A DNA stretch of 64,000 bases. It comes from Pseudocercospora fijiensis CIRAD86 (taxonomy: Eukaryota > Ascomycota > Dothideomycetes > Mycosphaerellales > Mycosphaerellaceae). Below the pieces are notes generated by a model. The model saw nothing but the letters and a program-made list of their open reading frames with translations. It did no database searches and was not told where the DNA came from. The stretch covers positions 621,616 through 685,615 of the forward strand of contig NW_006921533.1 of the NCBI RefSeq assembly GCF_000340215.1, in the 5' to 3' direction. The translations under genes and the position numbers were made by a program. Positions 22,501-31,175 of this stretch are shown here, piece by piece. Within the stretch, counting starts at the first letter, position 1. The number at the start of each line of letters is the position of its first letter.

Positions 22501-24724
22501 TGCTATCCTACGATTTCGCACTTTGAAAGACTACCTGCAAGCACATCACACAACGTTTGGAGTCGCTCTGGATCCGCCAATGGAAGCATGCGTCGAACGC
22601 TTGATCAAAGGACCACCAACGAACTTTGAATCAGCCCAAACACTGTTTGGCTACTTCGCCAACCGACTTGGTGAGATAGGACCCAATGGACACTTGGCTG
22701 AACGACTAGGCAACGCACCAATAGTGCCGGTCGTTGATCGGAAGCTTGGAGAGAAAGCCGGTCAAGCTCGCTTTGTACCGCCACGCGCAGTATTCCTCGG
22801 CCAGAGTGATACGTATGGCGACATTTTCGACTTTGTCAACTTTGGCCCTGAAGCCAACTCGTTCCTCCTGCGTATCGGCGCGAAGCATGAGCCTAGCGCA
22901 TCTGAGCTTGCAGCTATGCTTGTCCAGCAGCCGGCTCGCCTGCTGGAGACTCTGGGCGCTGAAAAATACCTCATGCTGCTGCGAAAGATTGCGGAGAGTG
23001 CTGCCAATCTGAAGAAAGATAAGACACTTTGGAGCCGGCTCAAGAATTCTCCTTGCTTGCTTGCTGTGAAGCGCGTTCGAGCTGGTGAGAAGTATGTTGA
23101 CGAGAAGCGAGAGCACGATGATGAAGAGGTGACGATTGATGAGTACTCCCTTGCCAGAGCATCAGACATGATTGTCATTGACGACATCGTTCTTTATCGA
23201 CTTTTCCAAGCCCACCTGCTTGCAGCGCCCGAGGAAGAAGGTCTCGAAAGCTTGTATCAATCACTTGAAACGCCACGGGTGAGCCAGTTGGTCGATAATG
23301 ATCAGCGAATGGGGTCGCTTCTACGTGACCAGTCCGCTGCTGGCACTTTGAAGAAATTGCTCGTAGAGCGCTGCCGGCTGTTCCTTGACGATCATCGCGC
23401 AGACGACATTAGGCATGATGCCACGTGGTTGGAGAAGAACGTTTCCATTCAGGTTGTTGAGTTCCTCCAGATTACGAGAAGACTGAAAGGGTACCGTTTG
23501 CACTACACAGAAAAGAAGACCGCTCTACTGCACAGAGAAAGTAAGCGCGATGCCATCCTCTATGTGACTGCTCGATACGATCTTTACGAGGTCAGCCGAG
23601 CCATAATGGGCTTGCTTTTGAAGAGGTCCAAGCAGCAGGACTTCCTAGCACTCGAAATGATACTGGAGAGCGACCTTCGTAGACTGAAGACGAAAGGATA
23701 CAACGTCGACCGGATCTTGCGCCAAAAGGCAGCGGAGTCACGCATCGCAGAGTCAGAGAGACAGAAGCGCGTGGAAGAACAGAGGAGGCTTGCAGAAGCC
23801 GAAGCAGCCTCGATGGCACAACAAGCTCCCGCTGCAAGGGCCACCACAGCACCGCCGTTAGATCCCACTCCGGCCTCTCCAGAAAGGGCGCTGTCGATGC
23901 CAGGTGCCTTCGATTCGCCGGAACAGAGACCCAGCTCATCAGGTCGCGGCAAGAAGTCGACTGGCTTGTTTGACAGCATCCGAAATCAGCTCGGCTTGAC
24001 TACTAGCTCACAAGCAAGCAATCAAATGCAGCATCTCCTGGCTGGCGGTCGGCCCTCGATCGATGCGCCCCCACCATACCAGGCTAACGATGCAGTTGGC
24101 GGCCGCAGCAGCATCACTCCTGGCACTGAACGCGTGACGTCCTCACGCGACACACAGGCCAATCTCGACTCAGCCATCAAGGCTTGCCGCGAGTACAATT
24201 CTTCGTCGGTTTTTAGCCTGCCAGAAACCAAGGAGATCAAGGAGACGCCTTCATACTGCGACAGCAAGCCTGGCCACGATCTGGAATACATTGCAGAGCT
24301 CAGCAATGGTGTCAAGCTATACCTGTCGCGCAATCACCCAGACCCGAATGCGTTCTTGCAGAAGTGTCGCGAGGCACTCGCCATGTTTGTCTTCACGCTT
24401 TCCGAGGTGGCAAACATTTTCGACTTGCCGCCACAGACGGTGAATGTCTTTCACGATGAGACCGGTGCCAGCATCGCGTTCAACAGCAGCGGATCGATAT
24501 TCTGCAACTTGCGTTACTTCATGCAGTTGCACATGGGGGGCATGACTACTGCAGAGGGCAAGATCGATGCTCTTGCGTACTGGTGGATCACACTTTGCCA
24601 CGAACTGGCACACAATCTCGCCCAGGCTCACGACCAACAGCACAGCTATTATACCGAGAGCTTTGCGACGCACTATTTCAAGCGCATGCTGTGGCTTTGC
24701 GGGAAAGTCATGACACAAGGTTAG
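19511..24724 (+). CDS. Sacsin-like HSP90-type ATPase protein (DUF3684) with C-terminal HExxH
   Basis: This is a single 1,737-residue exon, ATG at 19511. The N-terminus is a GHKL (HSP90-like) ATPase of the sacsin type: E47 and N51 in LRELIQNAADA, the SNDGEHF motif at 99-105, and the glycine lid GAFGVGFYSVF from 127. Sacsin-type modules act as chaperones. The central region of over 1,000 residues is mostly globular and belongs to a family of unknown function in fungi. Around 1400-1560 it becomes low complexity, with a charged helix (RIAESERQKRVEEQRR) and Ser/Pro/Gln-rich sequence. A final globular segment ends with H1697-E-L-A-H1701-x5-H1707-D1708, a zinc-protease-like signature, followed by ESFATHYF. 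Function and activity of that segment are unproven. No intron, which is unusual at this length. Confidence 0.85.
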   Translation: MAASTNLSALRAQTMQGEDEEAVTVNTRALIDKVLARYSGEWTTLRELIQNAADAQARKVRIQFETLPSATVPLPQSNDSSELLKHTLLHHTVKTLIVSNDGEHFKETDWQRLKRIAEGNPDETKIGAFGVGFYSVFADCESPFVTSGKETMAFYWKKDSLFTRRGKLPDSEIQGTTFLLDYRSQTTPVPQLLSLCQFLATSLTFVGLESIELHLDQWNILTLTKKMAPAAAVKIPSDVNPKTKDGLMKISDVEYQSAQIDARWMNVVGWNRKTTSASLSSQQQQQNESGGSSLRSFFGRFTSAATNTTVRKAQREEEVFQQTILDDLAGSSSATVFLRVSTVNILTTVSRQLSQELERATKKPPPKKTRISILTSSYDESTASMSTSAGSSSKRATDIFASVLPSKSGKIFIGFPTAQTTGLLAHISAPSVIPTVERESIDLNARYVRDWNIEMLRVAGIACRIAYTGDMAELKARIDRTRTADGRKKVTMEDITSAMPAAAHVYRQYNYAESTPSSKVGQYIEEAFWTCNTQASIDVLSTRGVLPSQQVRIATEELSFVDGIPVVPDELMEKGHEFISKLRDYGLLSDITTSDIKKELEAQALTEKQVQELVKWSCTKVSRQEMDAGAVQLLFDGTVASIDEQFVGTSSSPVLQLGQISNFVNAAKIPSDMPTPPQTIPFRLTKGLSPSQLESIGWDELQIVPWVRWIIESDGQGFGQGISLTNSPTVASQVLPVVSKSWEALSQSSKQSIQELFIPRTVIPTKLGMRRPPQAYFGNVKLFDDLPTITGLQGVKEKFLGSLGVRKTVELNVVFDRLMAKSALGSTTEEGKWSHVDLIKYLLSVKDDIPPEDIKRLQQTPICPAETLSADQVDKGKLYRVSDLLEPNEAIRKLGLPILQWPGQYRANGPEGRFLRLLGLKPFPSVPDLVGILAQAPAGGALQESTINYWIVHEYQHGYNKYPVAEIDVAFLPVQPFAGEGSNLVAKPKQCYANPKCAILRFRTLKDYLQAHHTTFGVALDPPMEACVERLIKGPPTNFESAQTLFGYFANRLGEIGPNGHLAERLGNAPIVPVVDRKLGEKAGQARFVPPRAVFLGQSDTYGDIFDFVNFGPEANSFLLRIGAKHEPSASELAAMLVQQPARLLETLGAEKYLMLLRKIAESAANLKKDKTLWSRLKNSPCLLAVKRVRAGEKYVDEKREHDDEEVTIDEYSLARASDMIVIDDIVLYRLFQAHLLAAPEEEGLESLYQSLETPRVSQLVDNDQRMGSLLRDQSAAGTLKKLLVERCRLFLDDHRADDIRHDATWLEKNVSIQVVEFLQITRRLKGYRLHYTEKKTALLHRESKRDAILYVTARYDLYEVSRAIMGLLLKRSKQQDFLALEMILESDLRRLKTKGYNVDRILRQKAAESRIAESERQKRVEEQRRLAEAEAASMAQQAPAARATTAPPLDPTPASPERALSMPGAFDSPEQRPSSSGRGKKSTGLFDSIRNQLGLTTSSQASNQMQHLLAGGRPSIDAPPPYQANDAVGGRSSITPGTERVTSSRDTQANLDSAIKACREYNSSSVFSLPETKEIKETPSYCDSKPGHDLEYIAELSNGVKLYLSRNHPDPNAFLQKCREALAMFVFTLSEVANIFDLPPQTVNVFHDETGASIAFNSSGSIFCNLRYFMQLHMGGMTTAEGKIDALAYWWITLCHELAHNLAQAHDQQHSYYTESFATHYFKRMLWLCGKVMTQG

Positions 24725-25127
24725 GAATTTGATGGCGAAGACGGCGGCGCAGAGCAGCGCCCTCCCTCGCCTTTCGATACATCGCGCAGGCGGTCGCGCT
24801 TCCGGCGGAGGAGCACACTGCGGCGTGTAATGGAGGGAAGCCAGTAATTTAATTTGCATGGCGTAGGAGCTGACATGGTGTTGGCGTTGCTTTGGACGAA
24901 TTACGATAGGATAGAGGGCTCCACGGCTCAGTCACGAAATGTACTACATGTAGATACCCCTAGAATTGTACATCATTCTGATCGTCCCCGAAGAATGTTG
25001 CCTCTCAATATCATCAGTGATTCATGCCTTTCAGCCTGACGTCCACTGTGGCTTCACGATTGTGGACGTGGCGGAGCAAACTTTCCATCTCATCTTTCAA
25101 CTTCGACGTCGCCTCGCTGCTCCCACC
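24725..25127. other. Intergenic between sacsin-like gene and RCM1
   Basis: About 400 bases contain the 3' flank of the sacsin-like gene and the RCM1 promoter. The reading frame of RCM1 is open upstream to 24966, but the sequence before 25128 is not conserved-looking and I treat it as leader. Confidence 0.55.
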
Positions 25128-26735
25128 ATGTCACTCTATCATGAGGCCGCCGAGATCCTCAATACCGCGAACAAGAGCGGAGGATCGCTGAAGTCTCTGG
25201 TGTTCGGCAAGAAGAGCTGGAAGAGCGACCCGAAAGCACTTTTCGCACTCACGGCTGAGACTGCCAAATGGAGCGACATTTTATCCGACGTGCTGGAGAA
25301 GAGCGGCGTGCTCAAGGCGGAGAAGACACTGACGCCGACACTGGCCCTTCTGCTCGTCCACGACCTTTTCTTGAGCAAGAAAGGCATCGCCCTGCCGCCA
25401 TCTCATGGCCTCCATTCAGCCACCAGCCGTCACAAAGTGCGCCTTTCTGCCGAGTTGACGAAAGCAAGACTGCGACGTGGATTCAGCACTCTAGACGGCC
25501 TGCGAAAACATGTTGATGCTCAAGCGGCCCGTGGACAGCGGCATGGCAGTGATGGTGGACCTCCTGCTCGCCACCCTCGATGGATGCGGATCAATACTCT
25601 GAAGACGACTCTACACGACGAGCTCAACCACGGCACTTTTTCAAACTACACACAAGTCGCAACATTGCAAGAAATCATCCAAGCACATCCCGAACTGCGG
25701 GCAGTCCATATCGACAAGCACATCCCAAATCTTCTGGCCGTCGCAAGTCCGGATGATCCGACAACGTTCAAGGCGTACAGGACTGGAAAACTCATCTTGC
25801 AGGAGAAGGCTTCCTGCTTTCCGGCATGTCTGCTCGACCCGAGGCCTGGTGACAGCAAAGCCATCGATGCATGTGCGGCACCTGGAAACAAGACCACACA
25901 TCTGGCTGCCATCTTGGGAGAGAACAGTCGCGTCATTGCATGTGAGAAGGATGCCGAGCGGTCAAAGACGCTGGCCAAAATGGTTCAACTGGCTGGAGCA
26001 GATGGTATCGTCGATGTGAAGGCAAAGCAGAACTTCACCACCCTTGATCCGAATTCTGCAGAGTGTGCTGATGTGACTGACCTTCTCCTGGATCCCAGCT
26101 GCTCGGGAAGCGGCATTTTTGGAAGAGATGAAGCTTCAATCACAGTCCACTTGCCATCTGCTGCGAATGACGAAGCTGCTCCTAAAGGCAAGAAGCGAAA
26201 ACGCGGAAGCGAGCGGAAAGCTGAAGCAAACCCCCACGAACAAGATGCCATCGTGGAGGAGACAGTTGACGAGGACCCCGTCGACGCAGCGAAACTCAAA
26301 GACCGTCTCCGAAACCTCTCAGCCTTCCAACTCCGTATCGTGCAACACGCAATGTCCTTCCCATCAGCCCGACGCATCACATACTCCACATGCTCCCTGC
26401 ACGCCGAAGAAAACGAGCACGTCGTCATCAACGCCCTCCTCTCCGACATCGCAGCAGCGCAAGGCTGGAAGGTTTTGAAGCGCGAGCAGCAAGTGGAAGG
26501 CATGCGGAAATGGCACAAGAGAGGTTGTGAGGATTTTGTAAAATCCGCGATCGCATCGGAGACGGCTCGGGAGTGTGATGTTGATGTGAAGACTGTGGCG
26601 GAAGCTTGTATTCGGTGTGAGAAGGGGGGAGAGGATGGGACGATGGGGTTTTTTGTTGTGGGGTTTGTGAGGAATGGTGAGGGGTGGGAAGATTTCGAGG
26701 AGGAGGAGGAGTGGAGTGGTTTTAGTGATGGATGA
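25128..26735 (+). CDS. RCM1: 25S rRNA m5C methyltransferase RCM1 (NSUN5 family)
   Basis: RCM1/NSUN5 methylates one conserved cytosine of the large-subunit rRNA in the nucleolus, using S-adenosylmethionine. One exon encodes 535 residues from the ATG at 25128 (context CCACC-ATG); the frame continues upstream without a better start. The SAM-binding motif is IDACAAPGNKTTHLAAIL near 246-263. The two catalytic cysteines are C325 in DPSCSGSG and C422 in TYSTCSLHAEENE, both as in active NOL1/NOP2/Sun enzymes. A Lys/Arg-rich stretch (KGKKRKRGSERK, from 353) is a likely nuclear or nucleolar signal. PRWMRINTLKTT precedes the catalytic domain. The C-terminus is acidic (Glu-rich). Composition switches from C-rich to G-rich at about 26470. 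It converges on the gene at 27960. Confidence 0.93.
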   Translation: MSLYHEAAEILNTANKSGGSLKSLVFGKKSWKSDPKALFALTAETAKWSDILSDVLEKSGVLKAEKTLTPTLALLLVHDLFLSKKGIALPPSHGLHSATSRHKVRLSAELTKARLRRGFSTLDGLRKHVDAQAARGQRHGSDGGPPARHPRWMRINTLKTTLHDELNHGTFSNYTQVATLQEIIQAHPELRAVHIDKHIPNLLAVASPDDPTTFKAYRTGKLILQEKASCFPACLLDPRPGDSKAIDACAAPGNKTTHLAAILGENSRVIACEKDAERSKTLAKMVQLAGADGIVDVKAKQNFTTLDPNSAECADVTDLLLDPSCSGSGIFGRDEASITVHLPSAANDEAAPKGKKRKRGSERKAEANPHEQDAIVEETVDEDPVDAAKLKDRLRNLSAFQLRIVQHAMSFPSARRITYSTCSLHAEENEHVVINALLSDIAAAQGWKVLKREQQVEGMRKWHKRGCEDFVKSAIASETARECDVDVKTVAEACIRCEKGGEDGTMGFFVVGFVRNGEGWEDFEEEEEWSGFSDG

Positions 26736-26964
26736 TGAGACATAGACCACCCAATTTGACCATTTTTTTTTCTGGCTGAGCGAGGCTGAATGGTGGCCTA
26801 CCCGGTATGTTTTGTTTGTGATGGGACACGAGTAAAGGTGATATTTCCTACCCAAGCATACAATAGCTTTCCAAAGTCCGCAGAGCAAAATCCCAGCGTT
26901 CTGTACCCCCTAGTGTCCAAGAGAACGAACAAAAGACTCTAGCACCCCACACCTCCAGAACCCA

Positions 26965-27960
26965 CTACTGCTTCATCTTCACCCTCTGAACAACACACTC
27001 AAACCCAACTTCCCCAGCAGACCGAGCAGGTTTCGAACTCTGAAATAAAATCTTTCTCCCCAGTTCCCCTTCCCCCTCCTCCTCCTTCACTTCCTCAAAC
27101 ACCGGCTCCCCGGGAATCATCCAACACTCCCTCCCCAACACCTCCAACCTCTTCCTCAACCTTTCCAAATCATTCCTCAACACACTCTCCTCATACCTCT
27201 CCCTCTCCCGCACCCACTCCTCGGAAATCAAATCCCCCATTGTCGCCTGACTCGCCTCCAACCCCGATTTCGTCGCTTCCTCTCTCCCCTCCCGATAACG
27301 TCTCAGATGGATATGTACGCAAGCCGCACACACGAATTTCTGCGTCGTGATTTTTCGGAGGGCGAATCTTGAAAGTTCGGCTTTGAAGTCTCGCGCACAG
27401 TTTTTCCCGCAGGGGGTTGGGGTGTGCGTGAGGATTTTGTGGCCGCAGGGTTGGAGGCGGTGGGTTAGGGCGCCTTGGATGCAGGGTTCGGCTACTTGGA
27501 CGCTGATGAAGGGAGATGGAGTGGGGGGAGGGGAGTTTGGGGTTTGGAGTTGCTTTGGTGGTGCATTCGGTGTCTTTGGCTGCGAATTCGGGATTGGAGG
27601 AAACTTGTTGATAGGTGTGGAAACCGCGGCTTGACTGTGCCTGTGATTCTTATTCTGAATGGCAGGGGACTTGCTCTTACTCATGGAGCTGGGCTTTGGT
27701 TTGGAGCTTTTGGTGGGAGGCTGTAATCTGATAGCAGGGCTCTGCGAGAGGCGGCTGTCTTTAGATGGCCTGGTCGGATTGGGGGCCATCGAGGCTGGCG
27801 TCCTGGACGAAATGGGCAGCGAAGATCTGTTCGGCATCGGCGTTTTCAGAGTAGTACTGGATCGCCTGCTGCCTGCCAAAGAAGCATTGCTCGGGGTTGA
27901 TCTACCTGAACCACCAGATTTTCGTGGCCCTGGTACGGGGATGCCAGATTTCCTAGACAT
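26965..27960 (-). CDS. Hypothetical basic Ser/Pro-rich protein with Cys/His cluster
   Basis: I do not recognise this 331-residue protein. One exon runs from the ATG at 27960. Residues 1-155 are disordered, rich in Ser, Pro, Lys and Arg with many SP/TP sites (PNSPPPTPSPF), as in phosphoregulated or cytoskeleton-binding proteins. Residues about 165-225 hold a Cys/His cluster: CIQGALTHRLQPCGHK, CGKNCARDF and FVCAACVHIHLRR, spaced so that one or two zinc ions could be bound. A charged helical region follows (about 230-290), with likely coiled coil. Sense composition shifts from C-rich in the middle of the gene to G-rich at its 3' end. It ends 229 bases from the RCM1 stop. Function is unknown; the coding call rests on the long frame and biased composition. 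Confidence 0.72.
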   Translation of the reverse strand: MSRKSGIPVPGPRKSGGSGRSTPSNASLAGSRRSSTTLKTPMPNRSSLPISSRTPASMAPNPTRPSKDSRLSQSPAIRLQPPTKSSKPKPSSMSKSKSPAIQNKNHRHSQAAVSTPINKFPPIPNSQPKTPNAPPKQLQTPNSPPPTPSPFISVQVAEPCIQGALTHRLQPCGHKILTHTPTPCGKNCARDFKAELSRFALRKITTQKFVCAACVHIHLRRYREGREEATKSGLEASQATMGDLISEEWVRERERYEESVLRNDLERLRKRLEVLGRECWMIPGEPVFEEVKEEEGEGELGRKILFQSSKPARSAGEVGFECVVQRVKMKQ

Positions 27961-28883
27961 GGCTTAAGTTTCTTCTCGAAGGTTGACTGATTGTGGCAGA
28001 GGCCAGCTCTGCGCGATGACATTAACACTTGCTATGCAAACGAAAATTGAAGTGTGCATACGCATTACACTCGTCGCTCCTTTTGATTGATCTTTGCCGT
28101 TCAAACCAAGAATCGGCTTGCCATAACGGCTTTGTCGCGGCTTGGTGACGCCTGTTCCAAAAAAGGTCTCAGACAATGGCGTTTGTTGCAACAAAGCTTC
28201 TGCGAATAGACGCGTCGCTCCAAACAGGTTGCGTTGATTTGTGACGAAGAGTATGCAGGCGCGAATTCCCAAACGGATGAGTTCGATGCTTGAAAGCTTG
28301 CAGAAGTCGGCGTTGCGATAGTCTGAACAATATTGAATACGAGTGTATACTCTTGCGCTGATCTTGTATACCCCCGGATTTAAGATGCCGTGCCATCCAA
28401 CGATCATGGCAGTGCTGATAGAAAGAAGAAGCGACTCCCAGCAGGTTGACGGTGGCAGTTACAAGCACGATGGTAGGTTGGCGGAAAGTCCCGTCTTGCG
28501 TTTCGAAGGAGGAAGGAGCAGGTTTGTGGCGCAAAAGGTGAGTGAATAGAAAAGTCGATAAAGTCGGTGTTGATCAAGGCGACAGCATCGACGTTTTCGC
28601 TGATACGTCATCTCGATCGACTAGCATGTGAAGATGGTCCGAGCGTTGCTGCCTATTGCCGTAGCAACCGCAAAGTGAATGCCCTCCAGCTGCGGCGCGA
28701 TAATGATCCGACGCGTCCCCATGGCTTCGACATCACCTAGGACGGATGCATACAAATTTGGTACTCTGATACTCCTTCGGAACTCGAAGAATCCTAGTCC
28801 TAGAGCTGTTGCGCATCTCTTACTATTGAAGGCGTTATTCCTTCCAGACTCCCGACGCCAGTTGCATCCTTCGAGTCGCAAAT
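27961..28883. other. Intergenic upstream of Myb gene, no supported gene
   Basis: About 920 bases lie between two divergent genes. Overlapping short frames on both strands (for instance - strand 27964-28407) have no domain and low coding quality. The interval should contain the promoters of the Cys-cluster gene and the Myb gene. Confidence 0.5.
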
Positions 28884-29184
28884 ATGGCGCTGAGAGCACA
28901 AGACACATCTGGGTACGATGGCAAGATCATCAAGCCTGAACCCATGGACGAAGATGTCGAGATGACGGACAGCCTCTCCATACCTGAAGCGCCTTATGAA
29001 CGAAGGCCTGCTGCGGGCATTGCAGTCGTGCTGGTAAGCAGTAGCTATGGCGGCTTTCTGTACGAAGCTCGTGGTGTATGCACGCCCGTCATCGAAGGCC
29101 GAGCAAATCGTCGCCGCAGTCTCCAGGCCTGTCGATGTCGCTGCAGCATACCGGTAGATGCTTCGTAGCCTGCCTGATGATAGC
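28884..29184 (+). other. Candidate 5' exons of the Myb gene
   Basis: An ATG at 28884 opens a 50-codon frame that looks coding, with acidic sequence KPEPMDEDVEMTD, and ends at a good donor (gtaagc) at 29034. One frame-consistent model splices 28884-29033 to 29120-29184 and then to an acceptor giving an exon from 29278. This adds 95 residues to the Myb protein, for 638 in total. Both introns are GT-AG, 86 and 93 bases. The frame adds up exactly, but other splice choices exist and the first exon could be spurious. Confidence 0.42.
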
Positions 29185-29347
29185 GTATCTTGAAAGAAAA
29201 GGCTCAGCTGAGGGATGATGCTAGGGATGAAAAGCAGCGGCTCGGTCCGTCAGGAGAACCTTGTTCGTTTTGGCCAGGTCCTTGCACGCTGATCACGTAT
29301 CGTACAACTACCCAGCCCATCGACCTTTCTCTGCGAGTAGGATCAAC

Positions 29348-30979
29348 ATGCCGACGGAGCACGACCATCATGGCCCAGCGTCGTACTTACCTACCTCTCT
29401 GGACTTCATCAACTTGCCAAATCCCATCCAGCCTGCTCCGCAGCTCCAAAGGCATCCCCTAAACGGCACGCCGCATCTTGAGAAAGCACGGCTTGAGAAT
29501 GGGTCTAATCAAGATCGAGACCTATTCAAGCTGATCTTGCAATCTCCTTCAGAGAGACCTTCGAAGAGACAGAAATCAAGTACCGAAAACCCTCAGCTCG
29601 ATCTGCCAAAGCTGCCAGCTCGACACAATGCCAAGCGCCATCGCCTTCCCCCGACACTGTCTGGACTGCATCAGCCGCCACCTGACTCCGGACTTCTACC
29701 ATCCATCAATACTGAGCAACCAGAAATACCCCCGCCAAGGCTGATTGAAAGCAGTAATCAAAAAAAACCCACAGATGAGCCAGCTCTCGCCCCGCCACTT
29801 ATTGCCACTGCAAGTGAGGAACAGCCATCGTCGCAAAAGTCTAATCCGAAGACCGAGAGAGGACGGACGAAACGCACACGATGGTCCGATGATGAGACGC
29901 GATGTCTGCTGAAAGGAGTCGAGCAATTTGGAATTGGCAGCTGGACCAAGATTCTCAACTGTCCAGAATATACTTTCAACAACCGTACAGCCTTGGATCT
30001 GAAAGACCGCTTCCGAGTCTGTTGTCCTGATTCGTACAAGCGCACTAAGATGCCGAACTATGCAAAGAATCGCCGATCCGACAGCGAGGCTAGCAATGTG
30101 CCCATACGTGGTCCAGCGCAACGCACGACAACTACCGCCGAGGAAACAGGCATCGAAGCCGTTTCGTCTGCCACGCGTGAGAAGTATGGCGTGAGCGAGC
30201 CATTCAAAAAGACTGAACGCAGATCCAGAACTGGTTGGAGCAAAGCGGAAGATGAAGCCTTGTTCCGAGGCTTCAAGAAGTATGGCAATGAATGGGCTGC
30301 CATGCGAGATGATCCTGGTCTCGGGTTAGGCCATCGGCAGCGAGCAGATCTACGAGGTCGTATGCGCACGCGTTACCCCCGGGAATATGGCAAACCGGGC
30401 CTTGGAACGAAGAAAGCTGAAAAATCCGCTGCATCCGGGACGACGCAAGATGAAGCTGCGAATGAAGTCGGCGTCGCAGAAGAATTTCCCACTTTGGTGT
30501 CAACGACATTCTCGGAGACAATTCTCAGCAAAACTGTGCCTGCACCTTTGAAAGCAGCAGAAAGCAAACGACCTCCTCAGCCACGCCTTTTCTCCTTGGA
30601 CGATCTCTATCTCGGTCCATTTGGTATCGACGATGACGATGTAGACAACGAGCGGATCGTGCTCGATCGAGGGATTTTAGACTGGGTACCAAACGACACC
30701 TCGCGCCCTTCAATCTCGGCCTCAGTGGCGGATGGAAATCGCAGTCATGGCATTAATCCTCAAATGACTTTGAAATTACCGAAACCTAACCCTATTATCA
30801 TACCGAGCAGCAGCAGCAGTAGCAATAACAATGCGACTACTACATCTTTACCCGCGCTTGCGACATTGCTGCCACCGGAGACTGTTGATCCTGATCAGCT
30901 TGAGCTGCCGCCGCTTTCGCAGTGGTATGATGAAGGCACTAGGACTGCGGGGATGACTTTGGAGGAGATCTTGAGTTAG
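29348..30979 (+). CDS. Two-Myb telobox protein, Teb1/Tay1-like
   Basis: This is likely a double-stranded telomeric-repeat or TTAGGG-type promoter binding protein of the nucleus, like fission yeast Teb1 or Yarrowia Tay1. That assignment rests on domain layout. From the ATG at 29348 (context CAAC-ATG) it has 543 residues; exons further upstream are possible. A Pro-rich disordered N-terminus with a basic stretch precedes Myb 1 (about 175-230: TRWSDDETRCLLKGVEQFG, GSWTKIL, then the telobox-like LDLKDRFR). Myb 2 lies at about 294-344 (TGWSKAEDEALFRGFKKYG, EWAAM, then ADLRGRMRTRYP). The C-terminal 170 residues are acidic and low complexity, including a Ser/Asn run. The ORF is uninterrupted over both Myb repeats. 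It converges on the coiled-coil gene, 196 bases away. Confidence 0.75.
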   Translation: MPTEHDHHGPASYLPTSLDFINLPNPIQPAPQLQRHPLNGTPHLEKARLENGSNQDRDLFKLILQSPSERPSKRQKSSTENPQLDLPKLPARHNAKRHRLPPTLSGLHQPPPDSGLLPSINTEQPEIPPPRLIESSNQKKPTDEPALAPPLIATASEEQPSSQKSNPKTERGRTKRTRWSDDETRCLLKGVEQFGIGSWTKILNCPEYTFNNRTALDLKDRFRVCCPDSYKRTKMPNYAKNRRSDSEASNVPIRGPAQRTTTTAEETGIEAVSSATREKYGVSEPFKKTERRSRTGWSKAEDEALFRGFKKYGNEWAAMRDDPGLGLGHRQRADLRGRMRTRYPREYGKPGLGTKKAEKSAASGTTQDEAANEVGVAEEFPTLVSTTFSETILSKTVPAPLKAAESKRPPQPRLFSLDDLYLGPFGIDDDDVDNERIVLDRGILDWVPNDTSRPSISASVADGNRSHGINPQMTLKLPKPNPIIIPSSSSSSNNNATTTSLPALATLLPPETVDPDQLELPPLSQWYDEGTRTAGMTLEEILS

Positions 30980-31175
30980 GAGCAGAGATCATTTTGAGCT
31001 CGACATCATGTCCCTTTCGTTGAATCATGTTGTTACATCGTCAATCATCCATGCCTGAGCGCTCCCGACAAACAAAAGAGAGCCACGTTGTCTCACTGCG
31101 AAAGCAAAACCTGTGCCGACCCAGTCTGTTTTCCACCATCCCTTCTCATTCTGCTTCACACTTACCACCTCGCGC

